A stretch of DNA of 64,000 bases, from NCBI RefSeq assembly GCF_001949145.1, contig NW_019091385.1:2105002-2169001 (forward strand), read 5' to 3'. The notes beneath the pieces were generated by a model. That model was not told the DNA's origin. It saw only the letters and a program-made list of their open reading frames with translations, and did not search any database. How positions within the stretch are numbered: position 1 is the stretch's first letter; each line of letters opens with the position of its first letter. The stretch is from Acanthaster planci. Its lineage: Eukaryota; Echinodermata; Asteroidea; Valvatida; Acanthasteridae. This document shows, in pieces, positions 47,448-60,715 of the stretch. The position numbers were made by a program, and so were the translations under genes.

Positions 47448-48405
47448 ATACCCTTTTCCCACTACAAACTGCTTAACTCAGAGATTTGCTGACCCAGGTT
47501 AAGCTTTTCTTACCCTGGGGTTTGTTAACCCTGAGTTCCGTTCCCATTATTTTCATCAACCCAGAGTCTTGGTACACCCAGGTTAAGCTTGCCTCAGGTT
47601 AATGTGGTGCAGTTTCGCACTTCAAGTAGGTACTCACACAGCCCAACTTTTTGGACCGGAAATCGGAGCTCGTAAGCTGGTCCCACAATGCTTTGTCCAG
47701 ACTTTTCACACTCCAAATGTCTGGCCCTTGGTGCACAAAATTAACCATACGTGCACAGTCAAATTAATTGGTCAATTGTTTTTGCAAAAGTGTTCTATGA
47801 ACTGACACAGACAACTGTCAGCATGTTATACATCAGTACCAGCACTGCACATGGCAATTTGCCAAAACTCAATTATGTTTCAGCTTATAGGCTTCATTTC
47901 CAAACTAAATTCCTGATTGTAAGAGTTAAGTGTTTAGTTTAAATCAAAACTTTAATTTTACTTTTAGCCCTTTGGTACCTCATTTGATTTTACAATGGCA
48001 CTATTTAGCTTATTTATGAGCTAAAACTTTCAAAAACAAAAACAGTAAGCCATCCAGTTTCAGAAAGAGCCATCACAGTCCAGATCCAAAATGCTGTTAG
48101 AGGACATGGAAGCGTATTGGTCACTCTGCTGATAGGCCTACATCCCTGTACGTACACAAATGTATAGCAGCAATGTTTCGAGCCATAAATTTAACTTTTG
48201 ACTACAGATTATGCAATGCTCATTGTCTGTTAACCCTGAGATTGCTTGTGAAATGCTTAGCCCTACTTAGTTTCCCACTTCAGCACTAACCCAGGTTTGG
48301 CCATTAACGTTGAGACTGCCATCCTTAACCTTGGTCGCTGGCAGGGTTAACGAACCCCAGGGTAACGGTCAAATTTGTTCTCTTAACCCGGGGTGGAAAA
48401 AGAGT
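47448..48405. mobile_element. Inverted-repeat element with TTAACCC subterminal repeats
   Basis: The left end ATACCCTTTTCCCACTAC and complemented right end TTACTCTTTTTCCACCCC match. Both 150 bp ends are packed with GGGTTAAC / AGGTTAAGC / CCCTGGGGTT.GTTAACCC motifs: four or more on the left (47490-47600) and five or more on the right (48235-48395). The 630 bp middle is AT-rich without these motifs. Repeated subterminal motifs usually bind a transposase. Confidence 0.6.
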
Positions 48406-49854
48406 AATGAGAACACCTGCGCTACCCAGGGTACTGGTACCTCGGGTATAACAGTGTAAATCCTACATGTAGAAATTGAAGGATGTGAATGTGAGATTTA
48501 TGGTAAACACACGTTAGTTTCCTGTAATATAGTTTCTTAACTATAGTATGATGTACTCATGGTCACACGTTCTTAGTTGGGTCAGAAGTCTTTCGCCGTG
48601 ATCCTCCACAATTACATGACTGTGTATGTACAGTATGTAGCATAATGCTAAATTACACTTTGCAATTCAACGAGCAGACAAGATTTTTTCCACGTGCTCC
48701 AAAAATGAAATTCCAAGTCAACATGAAACCAAATTTATGGCACTGAGGTACTGTGTACACAATGACTACACAAACAAACGAACTATATAAAACACAAATC
48801 ATCAGGAACTCCCATTATTTATTTGAACAGGAAGCAGCAGAGTCCTTTATAATCCCAAAGGTGGCAGGCAGGAAGGAAGCAAAGGATAATGGCAAATAAA
48901 CAAACAAATAAAGCTTCAACAATCAACCAACAATCTAAACACCTGAGGGGAATAATGAATTTTAGTATCACAAGGTGTACTTCCAACATGCAAACTTGGT
49001 CCACACAGGATCACATCACCCTGGACGATTCTTTGAAATGGTGACACCACCGTGTCTAGTAAGCCTATTTTTCACAAAAAAAGCAAAGTCAACGTCCACT
49101 TCTTGTCTACAGTTGACTGAACAATGATTTTGCCATCATGGAGGTCTTCATATTGTACTTCCTTTTAATCAAAGAGAGCTGAGCTGTCTTCCTCATTAAA
49201 TAACTTGCATTATTTATACTGCAACATCTGACAGGTACACGTGTAAAGACAATTGCCCTGATTACATTTAAACTGCACCAAGATTAACAAGTTAAGCTCA
49301 GCAAGGTGATCAAGTTGTTCAGTCACATCATTTCACTTTGTGTCGTCCCAAATCCTTTGTGTTTCCCTTCACAGTCTTAAGCAGAGTTGGCCCATGCCAG
49401 GAGTCTATGATGTGCAAGCAATTTGGAACATGGGTGTATATTGACAGATTTATGCTGCAGCCCAGGAATGTCACCAATGGATCAACTGCAAGTGATTCAG
49501 GTGATTCATAATGACAGTTGAAACAAATTTTGACAAACCACTGGTTACACCATTATAGAACTTCCATTTTAGAATGTTTTCTGATCACTTCATAATTAAA
49601 ATAGGGGGCACTGTTGATCCTTGTTTCAAGCTATCGAAGAGGCCATCCTTTTTCTAACCAAACTCTAGAAAACATTCAGAATGGCTGCCTGGTCCCTGGT
49701 GACGACAATGAGACTAAACAACAGATGTTTCAGAGCAAAAGGTACAAATTGAAGTCCCTGCGGACTGTACAACTTGAAGTCCCTGTGGACTGGCAACCCT
49801 CCCCCCATGTACAAATTGCCTGGCACCTTCCACAAAACTTGTTGAAAGGTGTGC

Positions 49855-50035
49855 ATTAAATGCTAATTGGTCAGGATATTGCCAATAACTCCCTGTAATT
49901 GTACATTTCCAAAAAGGTGTCAGATTAATTACTGCTTAAACAGGACACCTGTTGGGGCCTGTCACTCACACCCAGGGCCAGTGCTGCTGCTAAACTAATG
50001 ACTTAATTGGGTTGTTGTCCAATGAGCTTGTTTGT
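49855..50035. promoter_or_regulatory. Candidate cis-regulatory block
   Basis: Motifs include GCTAATTGG, TGTAATTG, AGATTAATTAC, a CACCTG E-box inside ACACCTGTTGG, CTAATGACTTAATTGG and CCAATGAG. The block is followed by a C9 run. It resembles a conserved noncoding element in style, but this is inference. Confidence 0.22.
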
Positions 50036-51570
50036 TCCCCCCCCCCAGGTGTCCTCACCAGGAGGAAACAGGGTGATCCTTCTGAACAAATAAAGGCATG
50101 TTTTCAAATGGGAAACCTGCAAGAGGTCAGGAGCCCACATCTACTCTGATGATTCCTGCTACTAATTATCAGGAAGGAAGGGTCCCAGGGGAATAGTGGA
50201 ACTGTCCTGGGGATGAAAAAGTCAAGTCTAACCTATTTTGAAATCTGGGAGGCAAAACTTTGAAATGACAATTGAATCTTCCTATGGCGGGGAGACATGG
50301 AGAGGCAACTTTAATTTTAACAACGGGGCTTTGGGATTGTGGCTTTTGGAAATGGGGACCTGATAAACTATTTTGAAATAAAATGATGATCTCTAAATAA
50401 TGAAACTCTCCATCTCCTTTGAATCAACACTCCACCCCTCAAAAAAAGTAAATCAATTTGCACCCTCTTCACACTTAAAATTTAGATGAAAATAAAATTA
50501 AATTGATTTACCATTCTTTTCCCTTCTCCAGATAAATGCCCTTATTTTGACACTGTACCTCACATTTCTCTTTCAATGCCTGAGTGACTTACAAATTTTT
50601 AAGGTGGAATAGGCTAAAATTTCTGTATCCAGTCCTATATGGAGCCCTGGAGTACCACAGCATATTGTGAACAAATGGAACACATTTGCTTGACACGCTG
50701 GTTTCTCCACTAATGCCTTTTACATTCATAATTGTGTGCATGATGTATTCATTTCTCTGAATCTCTGCAGCAACATTTTTGACAAATATCTCCTTATGTT
50801 CTTTTTACCTTTGTCCATGCTACTCTCTCAGAGGAAATTCAGTACAATGTGTTTCATATAGTGTAATGGGATGGATGACAACACTGAGAATTACATTTTT
50901 AAGAAGTTACATGTAAATTAAGTCTGCCTGTTAATGACAACTCACCAATACACGTGTAAATACATGTAAATGATGTATTGTAGGACTTTAAGAACCTAAT
51001 CACGTGCTTAGAAAATGCAGCTGGCATCATGCTACTTCGTCCTCAAAAACAAATCATACACTTTGCAGTTCATTAATTTATATCACTTTTGTTTGGTTTT
51101 TATATTAAAGATGGTGTTACCACTGCCTCACTCAACAGACCCTGGACCATCAGCCAGGCATATACCTGTATATACATACATACTTAACAACGGTTACCTT
51201 AATGTAGATTGTACATTCCTGAATGGCCTATGTCACCTATTAAAGTCAACACACAAGTGTGCGGCCCATTATCATGCACAAATATGGATCATGTTTCTCT
51301 CAATGACACATAGGCCCTAAAGACAGGGAAATTCCTCATCCCGATTACCAATGGACACTTCCTCAGAGGACTGGCTCAATGGTCTAACCATACAGACCCT
51401 TGTAATGGAATCTATCTCTAAGCTAATTGAAGGGATCCGGCAGTGAGATCATAAAGCCACAAATAGAATGATGTCACTTGCTATAAATACATGTAGGTCT
51501 TATAATAGGTATGGATGGTTCTACCATAGAGCTACAATCCACGGTTCTACAGAGAAAACCCATAAACCAC

Positions 51571-51881
51571 AAGTCGTGTTCACACTGGACTTTTTTCCAT
51601 GGGTTTTACTGAGCTGATGGTCAAAGAAAAAATGGTCAAACTCGACCACTGTCCACAGTTGGACTTTCAACACAGGGAAATTTACCCCATATCATGGGAA
51701 AACTAACCGAGCTGGCAACGCATTGACTTATGAGGGCGCTTTGCATGACCTTTCTGCATTTATTTTCGTCCTAATAGACGACCAAAAGGGGAAAAGATTT
51801 ACAGGAAATATTCGCCACATCCCATACCACGACAATCGTCTCAGTAAGTTGGACCAAAAAAAGTCCAGTGTGAACACGTCT
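51571..51881. mobile_element. Inverted-repeat family copy 3 (deleted)
   Basis: The ends are the best preserved of the family: GTGTTCACACTGGACTTTTT on the left and, complemented, GTGTTCACACTGGACTTTTT on the right. It has the same interior as copies 1 and 2 up to CTTTCTGCATTT, then a deletion joins to AATATTCGCCACAT and the terminal TCAGTAAG.TGGACCAAAAA. Length is 311 bp, a MITE-sized internal-deletion derivative. Confidence 0.8.
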
Positions 51882-51889
51882 ATACACTG

Positions 51890-54800
51890 AGAGCCCTAAA
51901 ACAATAATTATGTGATTTCTCCACAGCACGTTTCAGATTTCTGAACTAGAAGCAATCATTCTCCCGGCATTACTACAATTTTTAGCTCAGAAAGTCAAAA
52001 GTGTGAAAAACTGTGCTACATGTATGTAATAATGCCACAGTCTTGTACCTTCCAGGGATACTGATTTTTGTGCGTGTTCCTCAAGAAGATAATTTCCAAA
52101 ACCTCTTGATTTTGATCAGAACATACTAGATGCACAGAAAAAAATGCACTTATAGAAACCAAACCATCAGAATGTATTTTTCAATGTATTCCTTCATTAG
52201 TCCTACTATAGGAACCAAGTCAGAAATAAACACTTTACATTGGTTGGTTACACAACCATTTTTAAAGAAATTTTGAGAAAGTCCACTGGGAAACCAAGCT
52301 CAAATGAATTGTGTTTCCATCCGTGCGACTATGAAACTGCAAGTGCATGCAATCCTACTTCATAAATTCATTGGATAGGGCCTGAAAAAAAAATGAACTT
52401 TGAGATGATCCTATTAAGCCACATTTCCGGAACCTTGTGTTTTCACACAGCAGACACTGTGGTTGTTGTTTGTTTGCCCACTGCACTTCTGTAACCACTG
52501 ATCTTTACCCTGATCCCAGCTGGCATGATTAACTGCAGAGTCGTTTTGAACCAGAAAAATCTACCAGCAATATTCTAATATGTATAACAGTCCAAATAAT
52601 AATCATAATAGGCTCCAAAAAAGTAGACAAGGTGCTCAATCTGCAACAATGTGGTAATAATACCGCACAGTGAATGGAAAATGGTTGAAAAAACGCTTTA
52701 CTCACAATGAGCAAACCTTCCTGCTGTGAATCTCTTTAATGAAATCTACAAAGATGTTTGCCCTGGTGGAAGAGCTGCCCTGGTAATGCCAATAATTTAT
52801 ATAAATTCTTTCCTACAAACCCACTAAAACTGGTTCACAATCAGTCCACTTTGCTGATTCCAAACTGCCAAAAGTATGGAACCCTGACATTTAAAGCATT
52901 TTCTTGTAACTTCAAAAGCTGTGTCGTTAAATGTAGCTCAAAGACAGGGATGCAAAAAAAGTTACATATTACAACTAAATGCAGCCACAGTGAACATGAT
53001 CAATTCTAACTTTTGCTTTGAACATGTATCTTTGTGTCACACTTGTGTTGTTGATCACCTGGTATACATGTGCACGCAAGCTGGTGGAACAAGTGGAACT
53101 GTTTTTTTTTTTCGGAATAGTTTGAAAAAAGGTGAAGAGAATTTATATCTGTTTACATTTATCACGGAGCTAGCTCTATGCATTTATCAAGAACTATTCA
53201 ATGCTGCTTTGTGATGCCAATTTGTCTTCCTGCAAGTCATAATGGAATAATAATGAGGTGTAAGTTTGACACTGCTAACACCTGCATGTATCCTCCAGAC
53301 AATGTGCAAACAAATACATTTTAGTGAGTGACTTAACAAAAGACAGTCTTGCAGTCTTTTCAACTTCTTTCTGTCCAGCTGTTCTCAAAAAGTTTGGGAC
53401 CAAATTGAATTACTTGACCCACTGTGAGAGGACAGAATACAAGTGTGAGACAAAATTGGGTCACTCCTTTATTTTATTGGGGGAAAAGATCACACCGTCC
53501 CTGGTTTCCCAGCCTTGGCCACATGCCCCCACCATGTGGTGCAGTGACTGATTTGTGCTGGCCCAGGGTTGTCAGCGCAACAACCCCAGTTGGTTGGTTG
53601 TTGGCAGCAGCGGTGGTGGTGGTGGCGGTGGGATCGGGAAGCGTCAGGGTCTGCGATATCTTGGCCAAGATATATGGTTTCCTAAATATGACAAATAATA
53701 TCAAATTGCCCTGTTCTTTATTTTGTTTAGGGGTATTAGCGATCAAGAATTCCACCTGGGTCACTTTGTCAGGTGCACCGCTGGGCCCGGTGGCAGGTAA
53801 CATGAGTGTGGTGGTTTGCTCATACCAGGCTTCCTGTCTGATAAATGTACCGTATGCCGCATACCAAATATCACGTGAAAATGGGATTCTTTATCAACTT
53901 GAACTTTACCCTTTCAGAAGCCACTGGTAGACATCTAAATCTGTTACAAGTTCTAGTTACAGATATCAAAATCAAAGAAAAATAACAATTTTGGCAACAT
54001 TTTCAGAATGCTCAAAACATGTGTTCTTCCCCTCTAGGACTGCCCAAAACTATACAAATACTGGACATGAAGACTACATTTGACTGACTTATTACATGTT
54101 TATTTTCTCTTCCTACTTCCTCTTTCCTAAAGCAATTTTAAAGAGAGAAACAACTCTAGGTGTATCTATGAGCCTGGGCACTTTAGTGAGCCGCTGCCAA
54201 TCTTTAGGGGACCAGCCATTGTCTCCTTCAAAAAGGCAATGCCATTCAAAATGCAAGAACTCATGGTCCAACTTGCAGAAACTTCTAAACATTTTGAAAG
54301 ATGTGCCATCACCTACTACCACAAAGGCCAAACCATGTGCCCTTGGCGCCAGGCTTTTGAAAATATATTACCATCCGCCAGTTGACATTAACAGGGGCCC
54401 CACACCTCTGTATTAAAATGCCTTGAAGTTGCTGGAGCCTGTGCTACTCAGTGTCATTCCAGCATGACAAAAGGGAAAAAGCTGGGGAGTTTACATTATG
54501 GGCATGCAACAAAAACAAACGTGGGGATGGAGCCAATTCATATACTGCCTATTGTTGGGTTGACTGACTGCATTTAACAACTACCTCTCCCCCAGCCTCC
54601 TTTCACTCCATGTCATTCTCCCCCTCTTCAGATGTATGATGAATCCTTCCTCTACCCTACTTATGTCAAACATCAGAGCCAAAGCTGTCAGGAGTGCTTT
54701 GTGGTTTCAGCTTCATTTTCTCAATTTCCCATTATTATGGAACTCTGAAGTACATGGCAGGAAAAAAAACAATCAAAGCTAAAGCTTTGGCAAAACCACA

Positions 54801-57800
54801 GGAAAACTTCAGCTTTTTTGCACTCTTCCAATGGCATTCACTGTCACACATGAAGTTGACAACTCTGCCCATTTGCCTGCAACATATTTGTTGTGACCCC
54901 AGCACAAAATGCACTCCACAAATAAGTTGTAGAAAAACATGCAATGCTCTTCTGGCATGTCTCACAATGTCCCCCCCCCCTTCTATTTTTTTAGCTTTAA
55001 TTAATCATTAAAAGTCTTACTTGGCATCCTGCGCAGAGACGCAGGGAATGCATTAATAAAAATCACTTGGGCAGGGTCGGGAGGGTTCATTTCCAGAGTG
55101 TGTCGTAATTACAATGTGGTGTTGATGTGTTGTACACACCTACAAAGAACAAGACAAAACACTTCAGCTGACTCCATTGCCCACAATATAGGACAACGTT
55201 TTTGCCGAAAGGGTATTAACAGATATGTAACAAAAAAAGACTGGATATGGGGACAGTGCAAGTCTATAAAATTGTTTTCTCCAATCTAAACCATGAAGAA
55301 CAGACATGATTGAACACTTGTGTGCCACAGAGACATGTTTTTTCAATGACATATTGCTTGAAATTAGGCTATTACTATAGAGAGTATAAAGGAATGTGAC
55401 CAACAGTTTTAAAACAGCCTACAAGTCTGTAGGCATATACCCACTCAACAAAGATTTGAAAACCACGATTTGTTGTCGAGTGAAGGAAATACCTCCTGCC
55501 AAGTGCCCTTTCCAAAATAAGTTTTAAGCCGATTTATTTATTTGTCCTTCCCCCAAAAGTCAAAAGCATTGAATTGGGGCAATCATCCATAGGCACACCT
55601 GGAACCCAAGAACAACATTCACCAAAAGCACGCTGACTGCACTACTGATGCAGAAAAATCAGCCAGACATGAAAACAAGACTTAGTCTTCCTCGAGTGGT
55701 CTAGTCGTTTCACATCAAAAAAGAAACTGGCATCATTTGGCTAAAGAAAACCCAAAAAATCAGCCCAAGGAAGTTAGTTTGCTGATTTCATAACTTTCCA
55801 TTGCCTAATGCTTCACATCATTCCTCATAAGCTCTTATGAATAAGCGATGTGGAAGAATTTTGGGGGAGGATCAGAGGGGAGATATTTTCAAAATAATGG
55901 TCAAAAACCAACTATTAACAATGAGATGATAAAAGAAAATCATAAAAGAATCTTCACAGTTTGATGGCTGTGAACGTCACAAATACAGACTGTTCCATTT
56001 TTTTTCCAAACATGAAACAACCAAAAAGATTTAATAGATGATTTTTTTGTGTGGCACTGGCAAAATACGTAGTATACTTGGGCACCTTTTGCTGTCTTCA
56101 TGGATACACAAAGGAAAAAGGGTCTTACTTCAACCACCTCAGTCTCCTGTCAAACATGCCTGAAAGGTGTTAAGCAAATAAATCCATTTTAGTCCGAGCC
56201 AACCTGGGTTCAATGGGTTAAAACTTAAAGGGGCATACTGAGATGAGACTGTACAACTGCTACAACTCATAATGCACACAGGAAAAATAAACATACTCTT
56301 GTGCAAATACCATCACTGCACCTTTCCACAGGTTTGGTCTGACTCATCAACACAGTGATGTAACTTCAGTGACATTAATTATTCAGACATCATAACAAGC
56401 CTTTCTGACATCATCTTGCTTGCAAACTCCACCCCCTTTAATGTGCCAGTAATCCAGGCAATTTCCATCACTCTCTTCCCCTTCCATTTCCATGATTTCT
56501 CTCTCCGGTGCCAAATTGCTCCACACTGGTCAACACTATACTGTAAGAGGTGAGATGACGTTATTGCACCAGCGCCTGTTATATTCAGTCCAATGCCATT
56601 ATGCTGCTCAGATTTTCTGAATGACTACACAAAACCAGAATAAACTACTTACCGACTGGGACCTTGTAAACAGACCATTCTACAAACAGGAAGTCCGACC
56701 TGAACACACAATCCCTACACAAACACAAAAATATAATATACCAGGGCACTTCTATTCAACCGCAAACTTTTTCTCTATTTGTACTGGGAGCACTCCATCC
56801 GGCACAATAGAATCCAGAACTTCATTTCAATATGAATATGACTCAGATGGAGAGAGACAAAACAAATCCTGTGCAGGTACTTCAGGCAGTCAGCCAATGG
56901 TGCAGGCCTCAACATAATATCTCTCTGCAGTGTGAGAATGCCTGAAGTAATACACACAGCAGACACTACAGTACACTAGGACCAATGTCTCAGGTGTTAC
57001 CAAACAGGCATGGATACAAAGTGGCAATCATGGTGAACAAGTATGCGCTTTGGAAGTCTCCTGTATCAGTTTTCTAATGCAGGGCCTATCTGGGATCCCA
57101 AGTGACAAGGGAAGAATAGAAGCCAACCAAAAGCAAATGTAGGGGAATGCAAGGCTGGGGTCAAACATTGGCAGTGTGCAATTCAAACAATATTTAGAGA
57201 AGACTACAGAAGTCAGGGCTGCGGTGTAACAACACCCTGGGAAATGGCACATGTCTCTGGACACTTGATCACAATCTTATATGGATTGAGTACCACTGAT
57301 ATCGGAAACTGAAATTCAGTGGTTACAAGACCTGGGATGTGATTTATGAAATTGGCATTGACAGAACTGTTGTAGCTCAATCTCCACTGAGGGTGCACAA
57401 ACTCTATACGGTGCAACCTGAAAAGCAGTTGCCATTATCTGCTGTAGTGTATGACAGTGTGAAATTGACTGATTATAGACTAGTGCTAGGTTTTTTTACT
57501 GCATCAACCTACATTCAACATGACAAAAAGTGAAAGCACAGGATGGCCTGATTTCTTGTTAACCTTTACAGACTACAGTGATGTAATGAAAGGATTTGGA
57601 TGTACATGAATACTGTGTACACTTGTTCAAAGAATGCTTCAATGAAAGACATTCTGTGAATCATTACATAAAGCAGGGATATTGATAACAGTTGGTAAAG
57701 ACTGAACCAAACTTCTTTCATAATTTTCTGCCTCATCAAACAAAACCAAGTAAAAAGCTTGCCTTGAATGAATCTCTAGCGGAGTTCAACGAATTTGGCC

Positions 57801-59890
57801 TTAACTGACAATGCTGATTGGCGCGGCAATTTACAGATACTGCATATCTGCAGACTGCAGTAGATTTACTTGGATTTGTCCAATTCAGGATGTAATGCAA
57901 GCTGTGTGTATCTGAAAGATTAAAGTAAGACATGCGAGGAGGAGAATGTTACAAACCTTGAGACGGGTGTTCCCAGAATTCTGCATCAGCCAACTAAGAC
58001 ACGAAAAAGTTGGCTTTGTACATGTGCATTTATGTACATGTATGTTGACATGGTAGTCAGACAAGGTATCACATTCTGTGGTTTGGCTGCAACCCTGCTC
58101 AATCATCATTACTGTTTCCAGTCTCAGTCTGTGTGAGGATCCTGGAAGCTTGACCTTTGCATGCAAAGTTCAGGTTGTTCCCCACCTGACAATTTGGGAT
58201 AAACAAAAAATAATCATTTCCAAATTGGTTTTAGATTCCATCCTCACTCAATCAAACCAAAGTAAGAGACTCATCTGCAGTAAACTGTAGCTAACAATGC
58301 AACTTTACATTTTCAAGGAAATGAATTTTACATCAACACAAAAAGTGGGTTGAATTTGTTTGAAGTACTTCAGCAACATGTAACAAAAGCAAAAAATAAT
58401 TCTGTAATTGTTACAATAAAACAATCCATTGACCATGCATGATGTTACATTTTTCTGATGAATGTATTAAACACCCGAAATGTAGACAGTAATGTCAGAG
58501 ACCCTTCAATACAGAACCTTGTCCAACTCCCTATGTCCTCATTTCTTTCATTTTACTTAATGCTCAGATTAAACCGAACTGTGTCACCAAAGGGGGAACA
58601 TGATCTCTGTAATCTAGCTCAGAAGATTTGGGGCAGAATTATTTGTAATATTGGTACATGTGACAAACTGCTTATCCAACCACATAGCAAGGGTCTGATA
58701 ACCAACACTCTCCCTCTGGTGAACGAAGGTCTATAGTTTAGGAGCTGGACATGTAACTTATGTTGGGTACACAGAGTGCTTATCCCAACACCGATCTACC
58801 TACTAAGCCAAGACCATTGGCCAACCTGAACATGACAAAGGTACCCAACCCTGCCCTGGGCATCAGAGACAATAGTGTGAGTAATCCCTCGCCTTTGACC
58901 TTAATCTATCAGGTTGCTGGAGGGGAGGAGGGGGATGTACATGTACCATACATTTGACAACATTCCCTTGAATAATGGAGACATGTTGGTCAATTACATA
59001 TATGCTGAAGCTTTGATTTTGTTCAGCTCGGGGTAGGACTTCGAGTGCAGAACCCACACACTGAGCATTCTTGCTAAGTTGAGTAAGACTGCCAACAAAA
59101 CTAGAGTACAGCATTTATAAGTCTAAGTCCTTCACCTAATGTGAGGGAATAGCGCTTGGGGCCTGCTTCTAGTTCTAGCCCTTTGTTATGCCAGATCAAA
59201 AAGATTATCATCTTTGCTGAGAGTTACAACAGTTGTGACAAGAATGTGAATATTTATTACAATTTACCCCTCCTTTGTGTGGCAGGAGTTACCATTAAAT
59301 CCATGGGAGGAATGGGGGTGGCAGCTGTTGAAGCAGAAGAATACAACCTAGGTCCTACATACTGTACATGTATATGTACTTTGTATATGTAGGCTATACT
59401 TGTACTAAAAAAAATTGGCATGCAATATTAATCTCCCCAACCTTTTTGTGGCAAACATGGTTAGGCTTTTTTCCCCAGTTTACTACAAACTTGGATGCGC
59501 ACATGATTCTTGTGGGAAATTAAAAAATAGGTAGGGCCTAGGCCTACATGTACAAAGTGTTAAATTTCTTTTGACAGCTAGGCCTAGGCCTTAATAAAAA
59601 TAAAAAATACCAGATGTGTGTAAAATGGGGGCAGTGAAAGGTTTCAGAGTTTAGAAATATTTAGGCCTGGGCTAGCTCCACTGTGGAGCATTTAGTATTC
59701 GTCTTTTTCGAATTTTATACTGAATCGGTCATTGGCATTAACGCCAATGGACACTCAGCCAGTCATCAGAGTAGGCCTGGGCCTATTTAAACTGTATTCA
59801 CAACTGAGGCCAGAAAATATTTTCGGAATGTACGAGAAACATAATAGCTTTTCGAAATCGGTAAAAAAAGGAAACTTGTTTCAGTGAAAT
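51890..59890. other. No gene recognised; gene-desert sequence
   Basis: The overlapping frames at 53424-53930 (plus, 168 codons) and 53474-53803 (minus, 109 codons) reflect a GC-rich block with a GGT/GGC triplet run near 53610-53630 and are not convincing. A motif-rich stretch at 56340-56480 contains TGACTCA, CATTAATTATT and repeated TGACATCAT. AGGCCTAGGCCT palindromes lie at 59540 and 59580. Confidence 0.35.
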
Positions 59891-59899
59891 AGTGTCACG

Positions 59900-60300
59900 G
59901 TTAAAATGGATACATTAACACCGTCGACTAACCTAACGCACGTGCACACACGGTCATGATGGTACGGCTGCGGCGAATATTGCCGTCTCTGACATGTCGG
60001 AGCACGCTGAATGTAACACGTTAGACTAAAAACTGTTAGACCTTTTTGGGTTGAAGACTCCAGCTCAACATCATGTTAACTTCCACCACGTTAGCAGATA
60101 ACTGCAGATTAAACAATACCTTTACACTCACCCCTTTTGTCTTCAAGTGGAATTTAGCTGAGCAAAGCACAGCAGAAGTCGAACTAGCAACGATTTTCAA
60201 AACATGGCTGCAGCTGAGAATTAAACTCCGGTTGCTCATTGGCTCAAGAAAGTTGGGGACTGATTACGTCACCGCACCAACAAAAAGTTAAGTAAGCCGA
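59900..60300. promoter_or_regulatory. Promoter-like region with CRE and CCAAT motifs
   Basis: CpG-containing sequence includes ATTACGTCAC (CRE-like, about 60263-60272) and CATTGGCT (inverted CCAAT, about 60237). On the minus strand these are followed about 100 bases later by AAAAGG|GTGAGT (near 60140), a consensus donor, so a noncoding first exon of a minus-strand gene is possible. On the plus strand a short ORF MMVRLRRILPSLTCRSTLNV starts near 59956. Direction is undecided. Confidence 0.3.
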
Positions 60301-60457
60301 AACACACAAATTACCCAAAATAGAGCCTTAGTTTTTGTTTCGTCGTTTTCATTTTTTGTTCATTCTGTATGTCTGAAAATTCAAATTTGTTAAAGTAAAT
60401 TGAACAATAATCCTATAAACCATCAGCCACCAGAGTGGTTTCTATAATTAGATTTAA

Positions 60458-60715
60458 ATGCCCGTCAAGAACACAAAATGTCGTCTGCATTTTAATCTCG
60501 CTGGTAGACTGGGACGAGTGCAGAAATTACTGGGAAAGGGACCAGTCAAATCTCGACTGCTGAACGCATCGCGCATAGCACCAATCTCGCGTTACTCCAG
60601 CCTTCAACAAGAATTCATCGTGAGGTGTAACCAGACTCTACTTAACTTGTCGATAAACTACTTGCAGTCTATTTTGGGAATGTTTTGCCTCCGGAAATTG
60701 CTAAGACAATGGTAA
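60458..60715 (+). CDS. Hypothetical first exon in CpG-rich DNA
   Basis: ATG at 60458 opens 85 codons in a CpG-dense stretch. The N-terminal half is strongly basic (MPVKNTKCRLHFNLAGRLGR, then KSRLLNASRIAPISRYSS), like an organellar leader or ribosomal-type protein. GTGAGG at 60619 could be a donor after QQEFI. I do not recognise a family and found no second exon. Confidence 0.22.
   Translation: MPVKNTKCRLHFNLAGRLGRVQKLLGKGPVKSRLLNASRIAPISRYSSLQQEFIVRCNQTLLNLSINYLQSILGMFCLRKLLRQW

Noticed and set aside
53424-53930. Overlapping 168-codon plus and 109-codon minus ORFs
   Set aside because: Both follow from a GC-rich block with a GGT/GGC triplet run. Neither has clear splice sites or homology.
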